Under the pieces are notes generated by a model, which worked only from the letters and a program-made list of their open reading frames with translations, had not been told where the DNA came from and made no database searches. A DNA stretch of 64,000 nucleotides from Caldilineaceae bacterium (lineage in GTDB: Bacteria; Chloroflexota; Anaerolineae; Caldilineales; Caldilineaceae). A program made the position numbers and the translations under genes. The stretch covers positions 64,879 through 128,878 of the forward strand of contig JALHQH010000032.1 in NCBI GenBank assembly GCA_022842065.1, given 5' to 3'. Positions 1 through 7,436 of the stretch are shown here, piece after piece; positions within the stretch are counted from its first letter, which is position 1, and each line of letters opens with the position of its first letter.

Positions 1-221
1 GCGGCGTAGTTGGATTTCTCTCGCAAAGGCGCAAAGGCGCAAAGGGGATCGGGCATCAAGTTGATGACAGTCGTCACTGCGCGTGTCGGCGGTGTCGAGG
101 GCGCGGCGTAGTTGGATTTCTCTCGCAAAGGCGCAAAGGCGCAAAGGGGATCGGGCATCAAGTTGATGACAGTCGTCACTGCGCGTGTCGGCGGTGTCGA
201 GGGCGCGGCGTAGTTGGATTT
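1..221. repeat. 102-bp tandem repeat, two full copies plus a partial third
   Basis: Copies begin at 1, 103 and 205. The first two are identical by eye and the third stops after 17 bases, where unique sequence begins. Each full copy carries one tract of the NCGCAAAG octamer repeat (21-44 and 123-146) and a short TGAC/GTCA inverted repeat. The array may continue to the left of the window. There is no spacer/repeat alternation, so it is not a CRISPR. No open frame of note crosses it. Confidence 0.95.
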
Positions 222-258
222 GGGAACAGTTGGTGGGTCGGGTTAAACTGATCATCGC

Positions 259-287
259 TTGAATTTTTTAGCCGTATCGGGTAATAT
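259..287 (+). promoter_or_regulatory. sigma70-type promoter, probably giving a leaderless mRNA
   Basis: A -35 box TTGAAT (259-264) and a -10 box TAATAT (282-287) are separated by exactly 17 bases. Transcription would start at about 293-295, which is the A of the ATG chosen for the next gene. No Shine-Dalgarno sequence precedes that ATG, so the message is probably leaderless. The boxes are seen; the start site is inferred. Confidence 0.65.
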
Positions 288-294
288 AGACACT

Positions 295-777
295 ATGAAT
301 CACTCAATTCAAATCTCACCGGAACTTTATCAGGTTTTGCAGCAACGGGCGGTTGCATTGAACGCAACAGTCGAAGCGTTAGTCGAGTCGGCCGTCCGTC
401 TGCAATACAGCCGCAGCAACACAGCGAGTTTACCACAGAGTAAGCCACCGCAACAGGTCACTGGCGCTAATCCGCTCGTTGCCGCAGAAGAGTTGCCCCC
501 GGCATTGGCAACTGAGCTGGATCAATTGGCCTTTTTGCGCGACGATGAGCTGTGGCGTGCAGCCCGTACGGCGGCGAGTACAGCTGAGCAAAGCCGCATG
601 GCCGCATTATTACACAAACAACAGGCTACGGGCCTCACCGCGCCTGAGTTGGCGGAGGCGGCGGCATTGGCTGACCGCTTCGACCGGGTGATGATCATCC
701 GGGCCCAAGCCGCGCTGTTGCTCAAAGCGCGCGGCCACGATATCAGCAGCCTCGGCCCCGATCGTGCTATCCCATGA
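295..777 (+). CDS. Small protein with ribbon-helix-helix-like N-terminus, partner of the HNH nuclease
   Basis: A 160-residue protein. Residues 1-35 (SIQISPELYQVLQQRA then a TVEALVESAV helix) have the strand-helix-helix look of CopG/Arc-type DNA-binding domains. A Pro/Ser/Gln-rich linker follows, then a mostly helical Ala/Leu-rich C-terminal half rich in acidic and basic residues. The ATG at 295 is preferred to an upstream TTG at 259 because the TTG lies inside the promoter -35 box. The stop overlaps the start of the HNH gene (ATGA), so the two are co-translated. An antitoxin- or regulator-like role is inferred from domain type and pairing; the exact family is not recognised. Confidence 0.7.
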   Translation: MNHSIQISPELYQVLQQRAVALNATVEALVESAVRLQYSRSNTASLPQSKPPQQVTGANPLVAAEELPPALATELDQLAFLRDDELWRAARTAASTAEQSRMAALLHKQQATGLTAPELAEAAALADRFDRVMIIRAQAALLLKARGHDISSLGPDRAIP

Positions 778-1202
778 GCCGCACCTATGTTCCCGTTGCG
801 CTGCGCCGGCAGCTTGATGAGCGAGATCGTTTGCTTTGCAGTTACTGCCGCACCGCGCAAAAAGTCGTTGGCGGTGAATTGACGGTCGACCATATTGTGC
901 CGGAGGCATTGGGTGGACCGACCGCACTCCACAATCTGTGTTTAGCTTGTACACGCTGCAACCTGCTTAAAGGCGACCGGATTGTTGGTCTTGATCCGGT
1001 TACCGGTATGTTAGAACGCCTTTATCACCCCGTCCAAGAGCAATGGACTGACCATTTCGCCTGGGCGGAGGGTGGGGTCCTTGTCCAAGGGTTGACTGCG
1101 ACAGGCCGGGCGACGATCCAGGCTTTACAGCTCAACCGTGTGCTCCTGGTTGAATCGCGCAAACTCTGGATTGCTGCCGGTTGGCACCCACCGCAAACGT
1201 GA
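774..1202 (+). CDS. HNH endonuclease
   Basis: A 142-residue protein that is almost entirely one HNH domain, the beta-beta-alpha-metal nuclease fold. Visible are the zinc-knuckle pair C22-x2-C25, the catalytic D39-H40 in VDHIVPEALGG, N54, and a second cysteine cluster C56-x2-C59-x2-C62 followed by N63 and K66. All expected metal and catalytic residues are present, so it should be active. Its start overlaps the previous stop by four bases and has no Shine-Dalgarno of its own, which indicates translational coupling. Such stand-alone HNH proteins occur with toxin-antitoxin pairs, phages and defence genes; the target is unknown. The C-terminal 75 residues have no motif I recognise. Confidence 0.9.
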   Translation: MSRTYVPVALRRQLDERDRLLCSYCRTAQKVVGGELTVDHIVPEALGGPTALHNLCLACTRCNLLKGDRIVGLDPVTGMLERLYHPVQEQWTDHFAWAEGGVLVQGLTATGRATIQALQLNRVLLVESRKLWIAAGWHPPQT

Positions 1203-1269
1203 GCGATTTTGCGCAAGACGACCGCTGACGGACTACCGACCACAGCGGTTGTCTGCATACCATGCGTTA

Positions 1270-1422
1270 CTCCAATAACCCCAACTGCCCTGCCGCCGCA
1301 TCCTTAGCCACCTTCAGCGTCTTCTTTTTACCCTCCCTTTGCGTCTTTGCGGCTTTGCGTGCGCCCTTCTGCCCCTTCCTATGTAACCCCGTAGCGATCT
1401 GTTCGGCGTAGCGTTCATGGTT
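1270..1422 (-). pseudogene. Decayed copy of the methylase gene 3' end
   Basis: On the minus strand this stretch reads NHERYAEQIATGLH, then a lysine-rich repeat-derived segment, then AAAGQLGLLE and a stop. The intact methylase (stop at 3183) ends with NHERYAAEVAAGLH, a similar repeat-derived segment and EAAGQLGLFGEAG. The match covers about 50 codons and ends at the stop. Upstream of it only the octamer repeat remains, so it cannot be a functional gene. Confidence 0.75.
1337..1360. repeat. NCGCAAAG octamer repeat tract (reverse orientation)
   Basis: Three tandem octamers read CTTTGCGN on the plus strand. The tract lies inside the decayed methylase tail, matching the place where the intact gene carries the same repeat. 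Confidence 0.85.
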
Positions 1423-1424
1423 CT

Positions 1425-1449
1425 CACGCAAAGCCGCAAAGACGCAAAG
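1425..1449. repeat. NCGCAAAG octamer repeat tract
   Basis: Three tandem octamers, CACGCAAAG then CCGCAAAG and ACGCAAAG, directly adjoin the decayed methylase tail and mark its truncation point. Confidence 0.85.
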
Positions 1450-1489
1450 AAAAAACGTGAATAGGCTGACAAAGCGGCGCGCGCCTGCT

Positions 1490-2830
1490 TCAGCCATGAA
1501 TCGCGGCGGTGGCCTGGCGCACGGCGGCGTCTTGGGGGGCAAGGGCTTGGGCCTGGGTGAGGGTTACGCGCGCCTTTTCGTGCTCGCCAAGATGATGATA
1601 GCCGAGGGCAGCGGTGGCCAGATTCGAGCCACGATTTTCCGCAGAGGCGGGGGTGTGCTCGCGTTGACAGTCGGCGGCGACGGCAAGCGCCTCGGCAATG
1701 CCGGCGGCGTAGTCGCCACGGGCAACCTTGACCGCGGCCATGGTGCCGCGGATGGGGGTGAGCCAGGGTGCCATGGCAAAGGCGCGCTCGGCATAGGTGC
1801 CGGCAACGGCCAGATCCGCTGGCGTCGTTTGGAGCATGAGGCGCACCCACGCATAGTTGTTGTAGTGAATGGCCTGCAACAGGGCCTTGTGGGCGGGTGG
1901 GATCGTGACATCGGTCGTGGCATCGGGGGGTGCTTCGGCGAGGGCTTGCCAAATCGGCAGGCTATCGGCTAAGCGGTCATTGTGCATGAGCAGATAGCCA
2001 TGCAGGTTGTGCAAGATCTCACTCGCGGGATAGTGCTGGAGACCGTTGGTCACCTCCACCAGGGCCTGGGCATTGCGTTTTTGATAGAGGGCAAAGGTGG
2101 CCATCAGGATAAAGTAGTTCAAGTGGATCTGGGCAGCCGTGAGTTTACCCCGTAACAGCTTGAGGAGTTGGCTACCGTCGGTCTGCATCGCCCCCATGTT
2201 GGTCTGTGCGCTCAGCCAGGGCCAGAGATTAAACACGCCCATGAAGAAATTGAAATAGTAGAGCTGCGCGAACCAAGTCACGGCAAAGAGGGCTGGGTTG
2301 CGCTGGCCAGCATAACGCATGACGAGATAAAGGCACAGGTGAAAGAGAGGGGCGGCGGCAACCATCAGGCCATGGCGCAGGCGAATCCAGCGTTGTTCGG
2401 CAAAGCCGGCATAACACATGCCGACCGCGGGCAAGAGACTAAGGCCGAGGTAGAAGTTGCCGATCCACTGCTGGCGCAACAACGTGCCGATCCCTAAATG
2501 GATGCCAAAGACACGGCCCCTCAACAATTGGGCCGCTACGGCATGGCTCAACTCGTGAAAAGTGAGCAGGAGAATCGAGAGGATGAGCATGGTCAAAATA
2601 TCGAGGCCCAAGCGACCGGGCCGGCCGGTCAGATACCAGCCGCCAACGATGTTGACCAGGATCAGCAGCACGGCTAGCCCATAGACCAGTTGGTTGAGCC
2701 GCATGGCGCGTTTGCCGACACAGGCGGGACAGACCGGCCCAAAGATCGTCTTCGCAAAGAGATCGGGTAAGGTCGATTCACAGTGACAACGGCAACAGCG
2801 CACGGTTTTGGGGGTGGCAATGGTACTCAT
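1490..2830 (-). CDS. M50-family (site-2-protease-like) membrane metalloprotease with zinc ribbon and TPR-like tail
   Basis: A 446-residue protein. Residues 11-38 hold a zinc-ribbon-like cluster (C12, C13, C15, C17 and C34-x2-C37). Several membrane segments follow from about 45 to 205. The M50 zinc motif H92-E-L-S-H96 lies in the second hydrophobic segment, and the second M50 motif, N201-L-W-P with D218-G219, supplies the third zinc ligand. Both are intact, so an active intramembrane zinc protease is expected. Residues from about 235 to the end are helical, TPR-like and probably cytosolic. The start has GGAG five bases upstream. The gene is flanked on both sides by decayed methylase 3' ends and octamer repeats, so it may have been inserted or kept between duplicated copies. 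The substrate is unknown. Confidence 0.85.
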   Translation of the reverse strand: MSTIATPKTVRCCRCHCESTLPDLFAKTIFGPVCPACVGKRAMRLNQLVYGLAVLLILVNIVGGWYLTGRPGRLGLDILTMLILSILLLTFHELSHAVAAQLLRGRVFGIHLGIGTLLRQQWIGNFYLGLSLLPAVGMCYAGFAEQRWIRLRHGLMVAAAPLFHLCLYLVMRYAGQRNPALFAVTWFAQLYYFNFFMGVFNLWPWLSAQTNMGAMQTDGSQLLKLLRGKLTAAQIHLNYFILMATFALYQKRNAQALVEVTNGLQHYPASEILHNLHGYLLMHNDRLADSLPIWQALAEAPPDATTDVTIPPAHKALLQAIHYNNYAWVRLMLQTTPADLAVAGTYAERAFAMAPWLTPIRGTMAAVKVARGDYAAGIAEALAVAADCQREHTPASAENRGSNLATAALGYHHLGEHEKARVTLTQAQALAPQDAAVRQATAAIHG

Positions 2831-2915
2831 AGTGCTCCGTCAGTTTGATGAAGTAAGCGCATTTCCCTACAGTTCAAGCGATCTGGCTTTGCGCAATGAC
2901 ATGGTATCAAAATTA

Positions 2916-2963
2916 AAGGTAATTGTCGGCAGCGACCTGATCGGCATCGCGTTCATGGTTTAG
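2916..2963 (-). pseudogene. Second remnant of the methylase 3' end
   Basis: The minus strand reads LNHERDADQVAADNYL before a stop, matching LNHERYAAEVAAG near the end of the intact methylase. As in the first remnant, an octamer-repeat tract sits immediately upstream in the sense of the gene. The match is short (about 14 codons) but sits in the same repeat context. Confidence 0.6.
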
Positions 2964-2965
2964 CA

Positions 2966-2988
2966 TGCAAAGCCGCAAAGCCGCAAAG
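2966..2988. repeat. NCGCAAAG octamer repeat tract
   Basis: Three tandem copies, with GCAAAGCC as the visible core, adjoin the second methylase-tail remnant. Confidence 0.85.
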
Positions 2989-3040
2989 AAAAAAGAACTA
3001 CTACGCCTCTTTCTGGATTGGTCAACCACATAATGAACCC

Positions 3041-3077
3041 ACGCAAAGGTTCTTGGCGGCTTTGCGCCTTGGCGTGA
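3041..3077. repeat. Octamer repeat tract, mixed AAAG/CAAG variants
   Basis: An ACGCAAAG unit is followed by reverse-oriented units of the CTTGGCGG and CTTTGCGC type. The two orientations can form a hairpin. Confidence 0.75.
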
Positions 3078-3136
3078 GCCCTTTTCCTTCTTATGCAACC
3101 ATTACATAAAATTTCGCGTTCTTGCTTATTTATGCG

Positions 3137-3161
3137 CACGCCAAGCCGCCAAGCCGCCAAG
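3137..3161. repeat. Octamer repeat tract, CCGCCAAG variant
   Basis: Three tandem CCGCCAAG units lie about 20 bases beyond the methylase stop codon. Confidence 0.8.
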
Positions 3162-3182
3162 GGGGATTGGCGCAATGGAGGC

Positions 3183-6100
3183 CTAGCCAGCCTCGCCAAA
3201 CAACCCCAACTGCCCGGCCGCCTCATCTGGCGTCACCTTCGGACTTTTTGCCCCTGCTCTTTGCGCCTTTGCGTCTTGGCGTGAACCCTTCTTGCCATGC
3301 AACCCCGCGGCGACCTCTGCGGCATAACGTTCATGGTTGAGCGCCAGCAGCCGGCCCAACACTGCCCGCCGCGCCGCCGCGCTGATGGTGTAGCGGAGGC
3401 CCTGTGCGGTTTCGTGGAAGCTGTGGTCAAGAGTGAGGTCTTGCCAGCCATAGGCCGCTGCGACAGCATGATCCATTTCGACATGGAGGGCGCGCAGGCG
3501 GACAATGTCAGCCGCACTTTCACCCGGATCGTGGAAGCGGTTGTAAGTTTGGGTTAACCCTTCCTTGCGAGCGACCATGATTTGGCGGCGGTATTCGTGG
3601 TAGGTTTCGCTAATGGCATCAAGGGAATCAAGCTGTAATGGGAAAGGAAAATTACTAAAACAATCGCTAGGAATATAACGGGCGTCTCCCTTTAAGGAAG
3701 ATGCATACTGAAGAATCCAAGCGACATGAAAAGATGACTGAAGAAGCCCAAACCATGAATTTTGGTCCGACGCAATAACCACAGTCATATGAGAATATAC
3801 GATCCCCTTCGGCACGAAAGTAAATGCGAGGGTTCTGCTGGTTTGCGCAACCACTAACACCCGCTGCAACGGAGCAATAGTTTCATATAGTTCTGCACGT
3901 GGTCGCCAAAATTGCCACCATATTTTCTCATACACTTTGCGATTCTCTACTGTACTCATTCGTTCTGAATAGATTCGATCTTCCAGAATCATGAACGGGA
4001 GTGGATAGGCTTGCGCCTTTGCCAACGACCAGTTACGGAAATTAATGACCCAACGGCTTGGTGATTGATCCGGTGAACTATTCAAGTCTTGTCCATTAAG
4101 ATAGGGTTGAACAACGTCAGCATTACGTGGATCTTTTAATATTACTTCCTGCGCTTCTTTAGGTGTGATTACAAAACCCATACCGCGTGTAAGTGAGCCT
4201 TGGAAGCTTTTTTCGGCATTAGCTTGGAGAATATATGGATCGCCAACTATCTTGCGATTATCTAATTGGCTTGATATAAACTGTTCTTGCTTTCCATCCA
4301 ATAGATAAGGCGGCTGCATTGTATCTCTACCGATGTGCACAACATTAACGACAACCGCGGCATCACCCGGCCAGGGCATGTTGTTGGTAGCATGGTAGAT
4401 CGTGCCACCATCTTCTTCGATTTTGACCAGCCCAGTTAAGCGGGTATCACCTTGCGCAATGGTGTTAGTAGCAATCAGCCCTAAAGCACCACCTTTCTGC
4501 AAATTGAAAAAGCCGCGCAGGAAAAAGAAGGCGCTTAAGTCGGCGTTACCCTTTGAACCGCTGTAGGCACTATCTAGATAGATACGATAGCGATCACCCA
4601 ACGCTTCACGAATGCGTCGTCCCCCCACAAACGGCGGATTCCCCACAAACCCATCAAAGCCATTCCTTCCCTCGCCCAAAAAGACTTCGGGAAATTCGAG
4701 TTGCCAGTGAAAGGGTTGCAGATCGCCAAGCTGCGCCGCGTCGATCCACTTTTGTTCGATACTCGATCCCTGTTGGCGGGCGGCGAGCAGGGCGGCGCGC
4801 AGGGTGCTCTGCTCGCGCTGGTTGAGCGTGTTGTAGTAGGAAGCGACCAGCTCATCGGCGGCGCTGATCAGGTCGTTGGCGAGCATCCGGGCGCGGGCGA
4901 GTTTGTCGCGTTTGACCGCCTGGTCACGCACATCAAGCACCGGCATGGCCTCGATCTCACGGCGCAACTGGATCATCGTTTTGATATCCAGATCCAGGCT
5001 GATGGTGCCAAATTGGCGCGCCCCGGTCGCTTGCAGATTCCAACAGCGCAACTGCTCCAGATCGACGCCAATCAACGAATCGCCGCAGCGCAGCGCGTGG
5101 TCGACAAAGGTAAAGGGCTTGCCGCGGTCCATGGTAATCAGCCAGAGCGAAAGTTTGGCCATCTCCACGGCCAGCGGGTTCTTGTCCACCCCATAGAGGC
5201 AGCGCTGCGCCACCAGGCGGCGGGCATAGGTGAGTCGTTCGGTGGGATCGGTAAGCTCACGCAAGGCCGCCAAACCGCTAAGGGTTTCGGCCTCACGCAA
5301 AGCCGCAGAGCCGCCAAGCGTTTCGGCCTCACGCAAAGCCGCAGAGCCGCCAAGCGTTTCTTCCCTTTGCGTCTTGGCGTCTTTGCGTGAGACATCACTG
5401 TTCGAGCTATTAACCGCTTCAATCAACCGATCGGCCAGGTAGCGGCAGGCTTGGACGAGGAGGGCACCGGAGCCCATGGCCATGTCGCAGATTTTGAGGG
5501 CGAGCAGTTCGGCGGGGCTGCGCAGGGTCCATTGGTCGCGCGGCTTACCCGCCGCCGGGCCGTGGTAGACCAGCGGTTCGAGGGTATGTTGCACGAGCGG
5601 TTCGCCCAGGCTGCGCGGGGTGTAGTGGGCCCCGCTGGCCCGGCGCGCGGTGCCGCTGGTCACAAAGCGGCTGCCGCCCGCAATGACCACGGGGCGACCA
5701 TAGTCATCGGCCCGGATCAGACCATGCCAGGGCAGCACGCGGGCATAGAGCTTGTCATCATTGCCACAGGCGACGCGCAGTTGTTCGGCCCGATGCAGGT
5801 CCGGCTGTGTGGCCGCAACGCCTTTTTGTAACGCGTTGGCCGAGCGGCCGGTCGCTTCTTGGAGGTAGTTGAGAAGTTCGGTATGCTCACGCAAAGCCGC
5901 AGAGCCGCCAAGCGTTGCTATTCTTTGCGTCTTTGCGTCTTCGCGTGAGACAAAGTTCTCTAATACAGACAGCGGAATCTCCGGCTCTTTCTCCTTTGTG
6001 CCGGCGAGGCCAATCACCGCTTCGTCCGCGCGCACAACCGTGTGGTCGAGCAACCCTTCATAGACCATGCCGATCTGTTCCACATCGAGCGCACGGAAGG

Positions 6101-7379
6101 AAAGGCGGCGCGCCTGCCGTTCGTTGCCGACCTTGAGTTGGAGGTATTGTAACGCTTCGAGCAGATGGAGCACCGTGCGGTTGGGAATCTCTAAGGCAAT
6201 TCCGTTGCGCCGCTCTAAAAATGGATAGCGCTTGGGGTCAAAGAGATCACCGCCATAGGCCGGCAATTGCAGGCGATCATGGTGAATGCCACCGTGGACG
6301 CCGCGGCAAAGGGCCAGCAACCGTTGCCAGGCATCGGCGCGTGTGCCCAGGATCTCTTCGCCATGTTGGTCGGCAATCGCCCGCAACTGCGCCTGCAGCG
6401 TGGAGAGCGCATAGTGCTCATCATATATCGGGTCGCCGAGGAGCAGCAACCCCCGTTCCTCGGCCGTCAACAGAAAGACGAGGCGCATCATCACCACGAC
6501 CGCGGCCTCATAGAGTTCGCTGTTGGCCACACCCCCAAGCAGCACGCCCTGGCTGGCCTGGTCGGCTAGATCAAAGGCCTGGACCAGCAATTCAACCGCG
6601 TGGCGCACCTGGTAGCCCAGTTGGTCGGTGACTTCCTGTTGATCGGCAGCGCTGGCCGCGAGCAGCGCTTCAATGGTCGCGTCGGCGGCGACCCCAAAGA
6701 AGCGCTTGGCATTAAAGAGGGTGGTAAAGGCCTGGAGCGTCAAGGGCTCATCGAGCCAAAGTTCGCTGTACCACGAGATATAACCGGTCGTCTCCCCCTG
6801 GGGTGCATCAACGATCAACCACTGCTCACCATTCGTCACCAGGCCCAGGCGTACCCCCGTGCCGTGCAGTAAGATCAACATGCGTGTAGTGGGCGAGGCG
6901 GACCAACCCTTGCCCTTGTGTGGCTGCTCCAACCCCTGTCCCGGCGGCACCACCATGACCAGTAACCGCGCCTGCAGGGCCGTCTCCGGCGTGGTGGCCG
7001 TGCCGGGCTGGGCGGCGGGGTTGGCAATGATGAAATCCGGGACCAACGTTTCGCCATGTTCAGGCACGGTGACGGTGTAAGGGTGCGTTGGCCCCTGGCG
7101 CTTGTCGAAAGCCGGCAGCCGGTGGAGCAACTCGTCATCCATCGCGAGCAGGTCACTGAGTACCCAGGCAACCCAGGTGTAATGGAGGGCGCTGTCGGCG
7201 CGTGTACCCGCTTGATTGTCGAGCCACTCTTCATAGGCGGCGCGCAGATCCTGGCGCAAGGCCGTGGGCACCGTCTCCAGCCCTTGGGGGAAGGTACGAG
7301 TGAGCACCGGCAACGAGAGAAAGGGGCCGGAGATTTCGAGCAGAGAGAGCCATTCCGTATGGTGTTTGGTCATTGACAT
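3183..7379 (-). CDS. Large N6-adenine DNA methylase, DISARM DrmMI-like (Eco57I-type)
   Basis: A protein of about 1,398 residues. SAM-binding motif I is DMAMGSGA at 632-639 and the catalytic N6-adenine motif is NPPF at 914-917, preceded by FVG. The N-terminal 600 residues are of the helical type seen in large Eco57I-like enzymes, and the region after NPPF would hold target recognition. No PD-(D/E)xK motif is evident, so it is probably a methylase rather than a fused nuclease. The helicase gene lies 57 bases upstream on the same strand. The start is uncertain: ATGs at 7379 and 7373 and a TTG at 7394 are in frame, none with a clear Shine-Dalgarno. Octamer-repeat tracts are inserted in frame at residues about 477-498, 663-708 and 1366-1375 without breaking the frame. 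The DrmMI assignment is by similarity of type and gene pairing; a stand-alone modification enzyme is possible. Confidence 0.8.
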   Translation of the reverse strand: MSMTKHHTEWLSLLEISGPFLSLPVLTRTFPQGLETVPTALRQDLRAAYEEWLDNQAGTRADSALHYTWVAWVLSDLLAMDDELLHRLPAFDKRQGPTHPYTVTVPEHGETLVPDFIIANPAAQPGTATTPETALQARLLVMVVPPGQGLEQPHKGKGWSASPTTRMLILLHGTGVRLGLVTNGEQWLIVDAPQGETTGYISWYSELWLDEPLTLQAFTTLFNAKRFFGVAADATIEALLAASAADQQEVTDQLGYQVRHAVELLVQAFDLADQASQGVLLGGVANSELYEAAVVVMMRLVFLLTAEERGLLLLGDPIYDEHYALSTLQAQLRAIADQHGEEILGTRADAWQRLLALCRGVHGGIHHDRLQLPAYGGDLFDPKRYPFLERRNGIALEIPNRTVLHLLEALQYLQLKVGNERQARRLSFRALDVEQIGMVYEGLLDHTVVRADEAVIGLAGTKEKEPEIPLSVLENFVSREDAKTQRIATLGGSAALREHTELLNYLQEATGRSANALQKGVAATQPDLHRAEQLRVACGNDDKLYARVLPWHGLIRADDYGRPVVIAGGSRFVTSGTARRASGAHYTPRSLGEPLVQHTLEPLVYHGPAAGKPRDQWTLRSPAELLALKICDMAMGSGALLVQACRYLADRLIEAVNSSNSDVSRKDAKTQREETLGGSAALREAETLGGSAALREAETLSGLAALRELTDPTERLTYARRLVAQRCLYGVDKNPLAVEMAKLSLWLITMDRGKPFTFVDHALRCGDSLIGVDLEQLRCWNLQATGARQFGTISLDLDIKTMIQLRREIEAMPVLDVRDQAVKRDKLARARMLANDLISAADELVASYYNTLNQREQSTLRAALLAARQQGSSIEQKWIDAAQLGDLQPFHWQLEFPEVFLGEGRNGFDGFVGNPPFVGGRRIREALGDRYRIYLDSAYSGSKGNADLSAFFFLRGFFNLQKGGALGLIATNTIAQGDTRLTGLVKIEEDGGTIYHATNNMPWPGDAAVVVNVVHIGRDTMQPPYLLDGKQEQFISSQLDNRKIVGDPYILQANAEKSFQGSLTRGMGFVITPKEAQEVILKDPRNADVVQPYLNGQDLNSSPDQSPSRWVINFRNWSLAKAQAYPLPFMILEDRIYSERMSTVENRKVYEKIWWQFWRPRAELYETIAPLQRVLVVAQTSRTLAFTFVPKGIVYSHMTVVIASDQNSWFGLLQSSFHVAWILQYASSLKGDARYIPSDCFSNFPFPLQLDSLDAISETYHEYRRQIMVARKEGLTQTYNRFHDPGESAADIVRLRALHVEMDHAVAAAYGWQDLTLDHSFHETAQGLRYTISAAARRAVLGRLLALNHERYAAEVAAGLHGKKGSRQDAKAQRAGAKSPKVTPDEAAGQLGLFGEAG
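3257..3284. repeat. Octamer repeat tract inside the methylase gene (C-terminal)
   Basis: Reverse-oriented units CTTTGCGC, CTTTGCGT and CTTGGCGT encode the GSRQDAKAQRAGAK segment near the end of the methylase. Confidence 0.85.
5255..5392. repeat. Octamer repeat cluster with 36-bp in-frame tandem units inside the methylase gene
   Basis: A 36-base unit is present as two identical copies (5285-5320 and 5321-5356) and a degenerate third just before them. It encodes the repeated dodecapeptide ETLGGSAALREA. Reverse-oriented octamers at 5360-5392 complete the cluster and encode SRKDAKTQR. Because 36 is a multiple of three, copy-number change keeps the frame. Confidence 0.9.
5886..5950. repeat. Octamer repeat cluster inside the methylase gene (middle)
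   Basis: Forward octamers are followed by reverse octamers, so the tract is a potential hairpin. It encodes SREDAKTQRIATLGGSAALR and joins the host frame on both sides without a stop. Confidence 0.9.
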
Positions 7380-7436
7380 GTTTAACTCACGCAAACTGGG
7401 TAATCCCTAGGTGAAGACGCACAGGCTTGATTCATT

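Larger units (their letters stand above)
2831..3182. other. Gene-free stretch made of octamer repeats and methylase-tail debris
   Basis: Between the methylase stop and the protease start there is no credible gene. The stretch holds three octamer-repeat tracts and at least one further copy of the methylase 3' end. At 3052-3110 it resembles the in-gene sequence at 3262-3300, including the bases that follow the repeat. Confidence 0.7.

Noticed and set aside
1457..1972. 171-codon plus-strand frame opposite the M50 gene
   Set aside because: Glycine-rich shadow frame without motifs or ribosome site.
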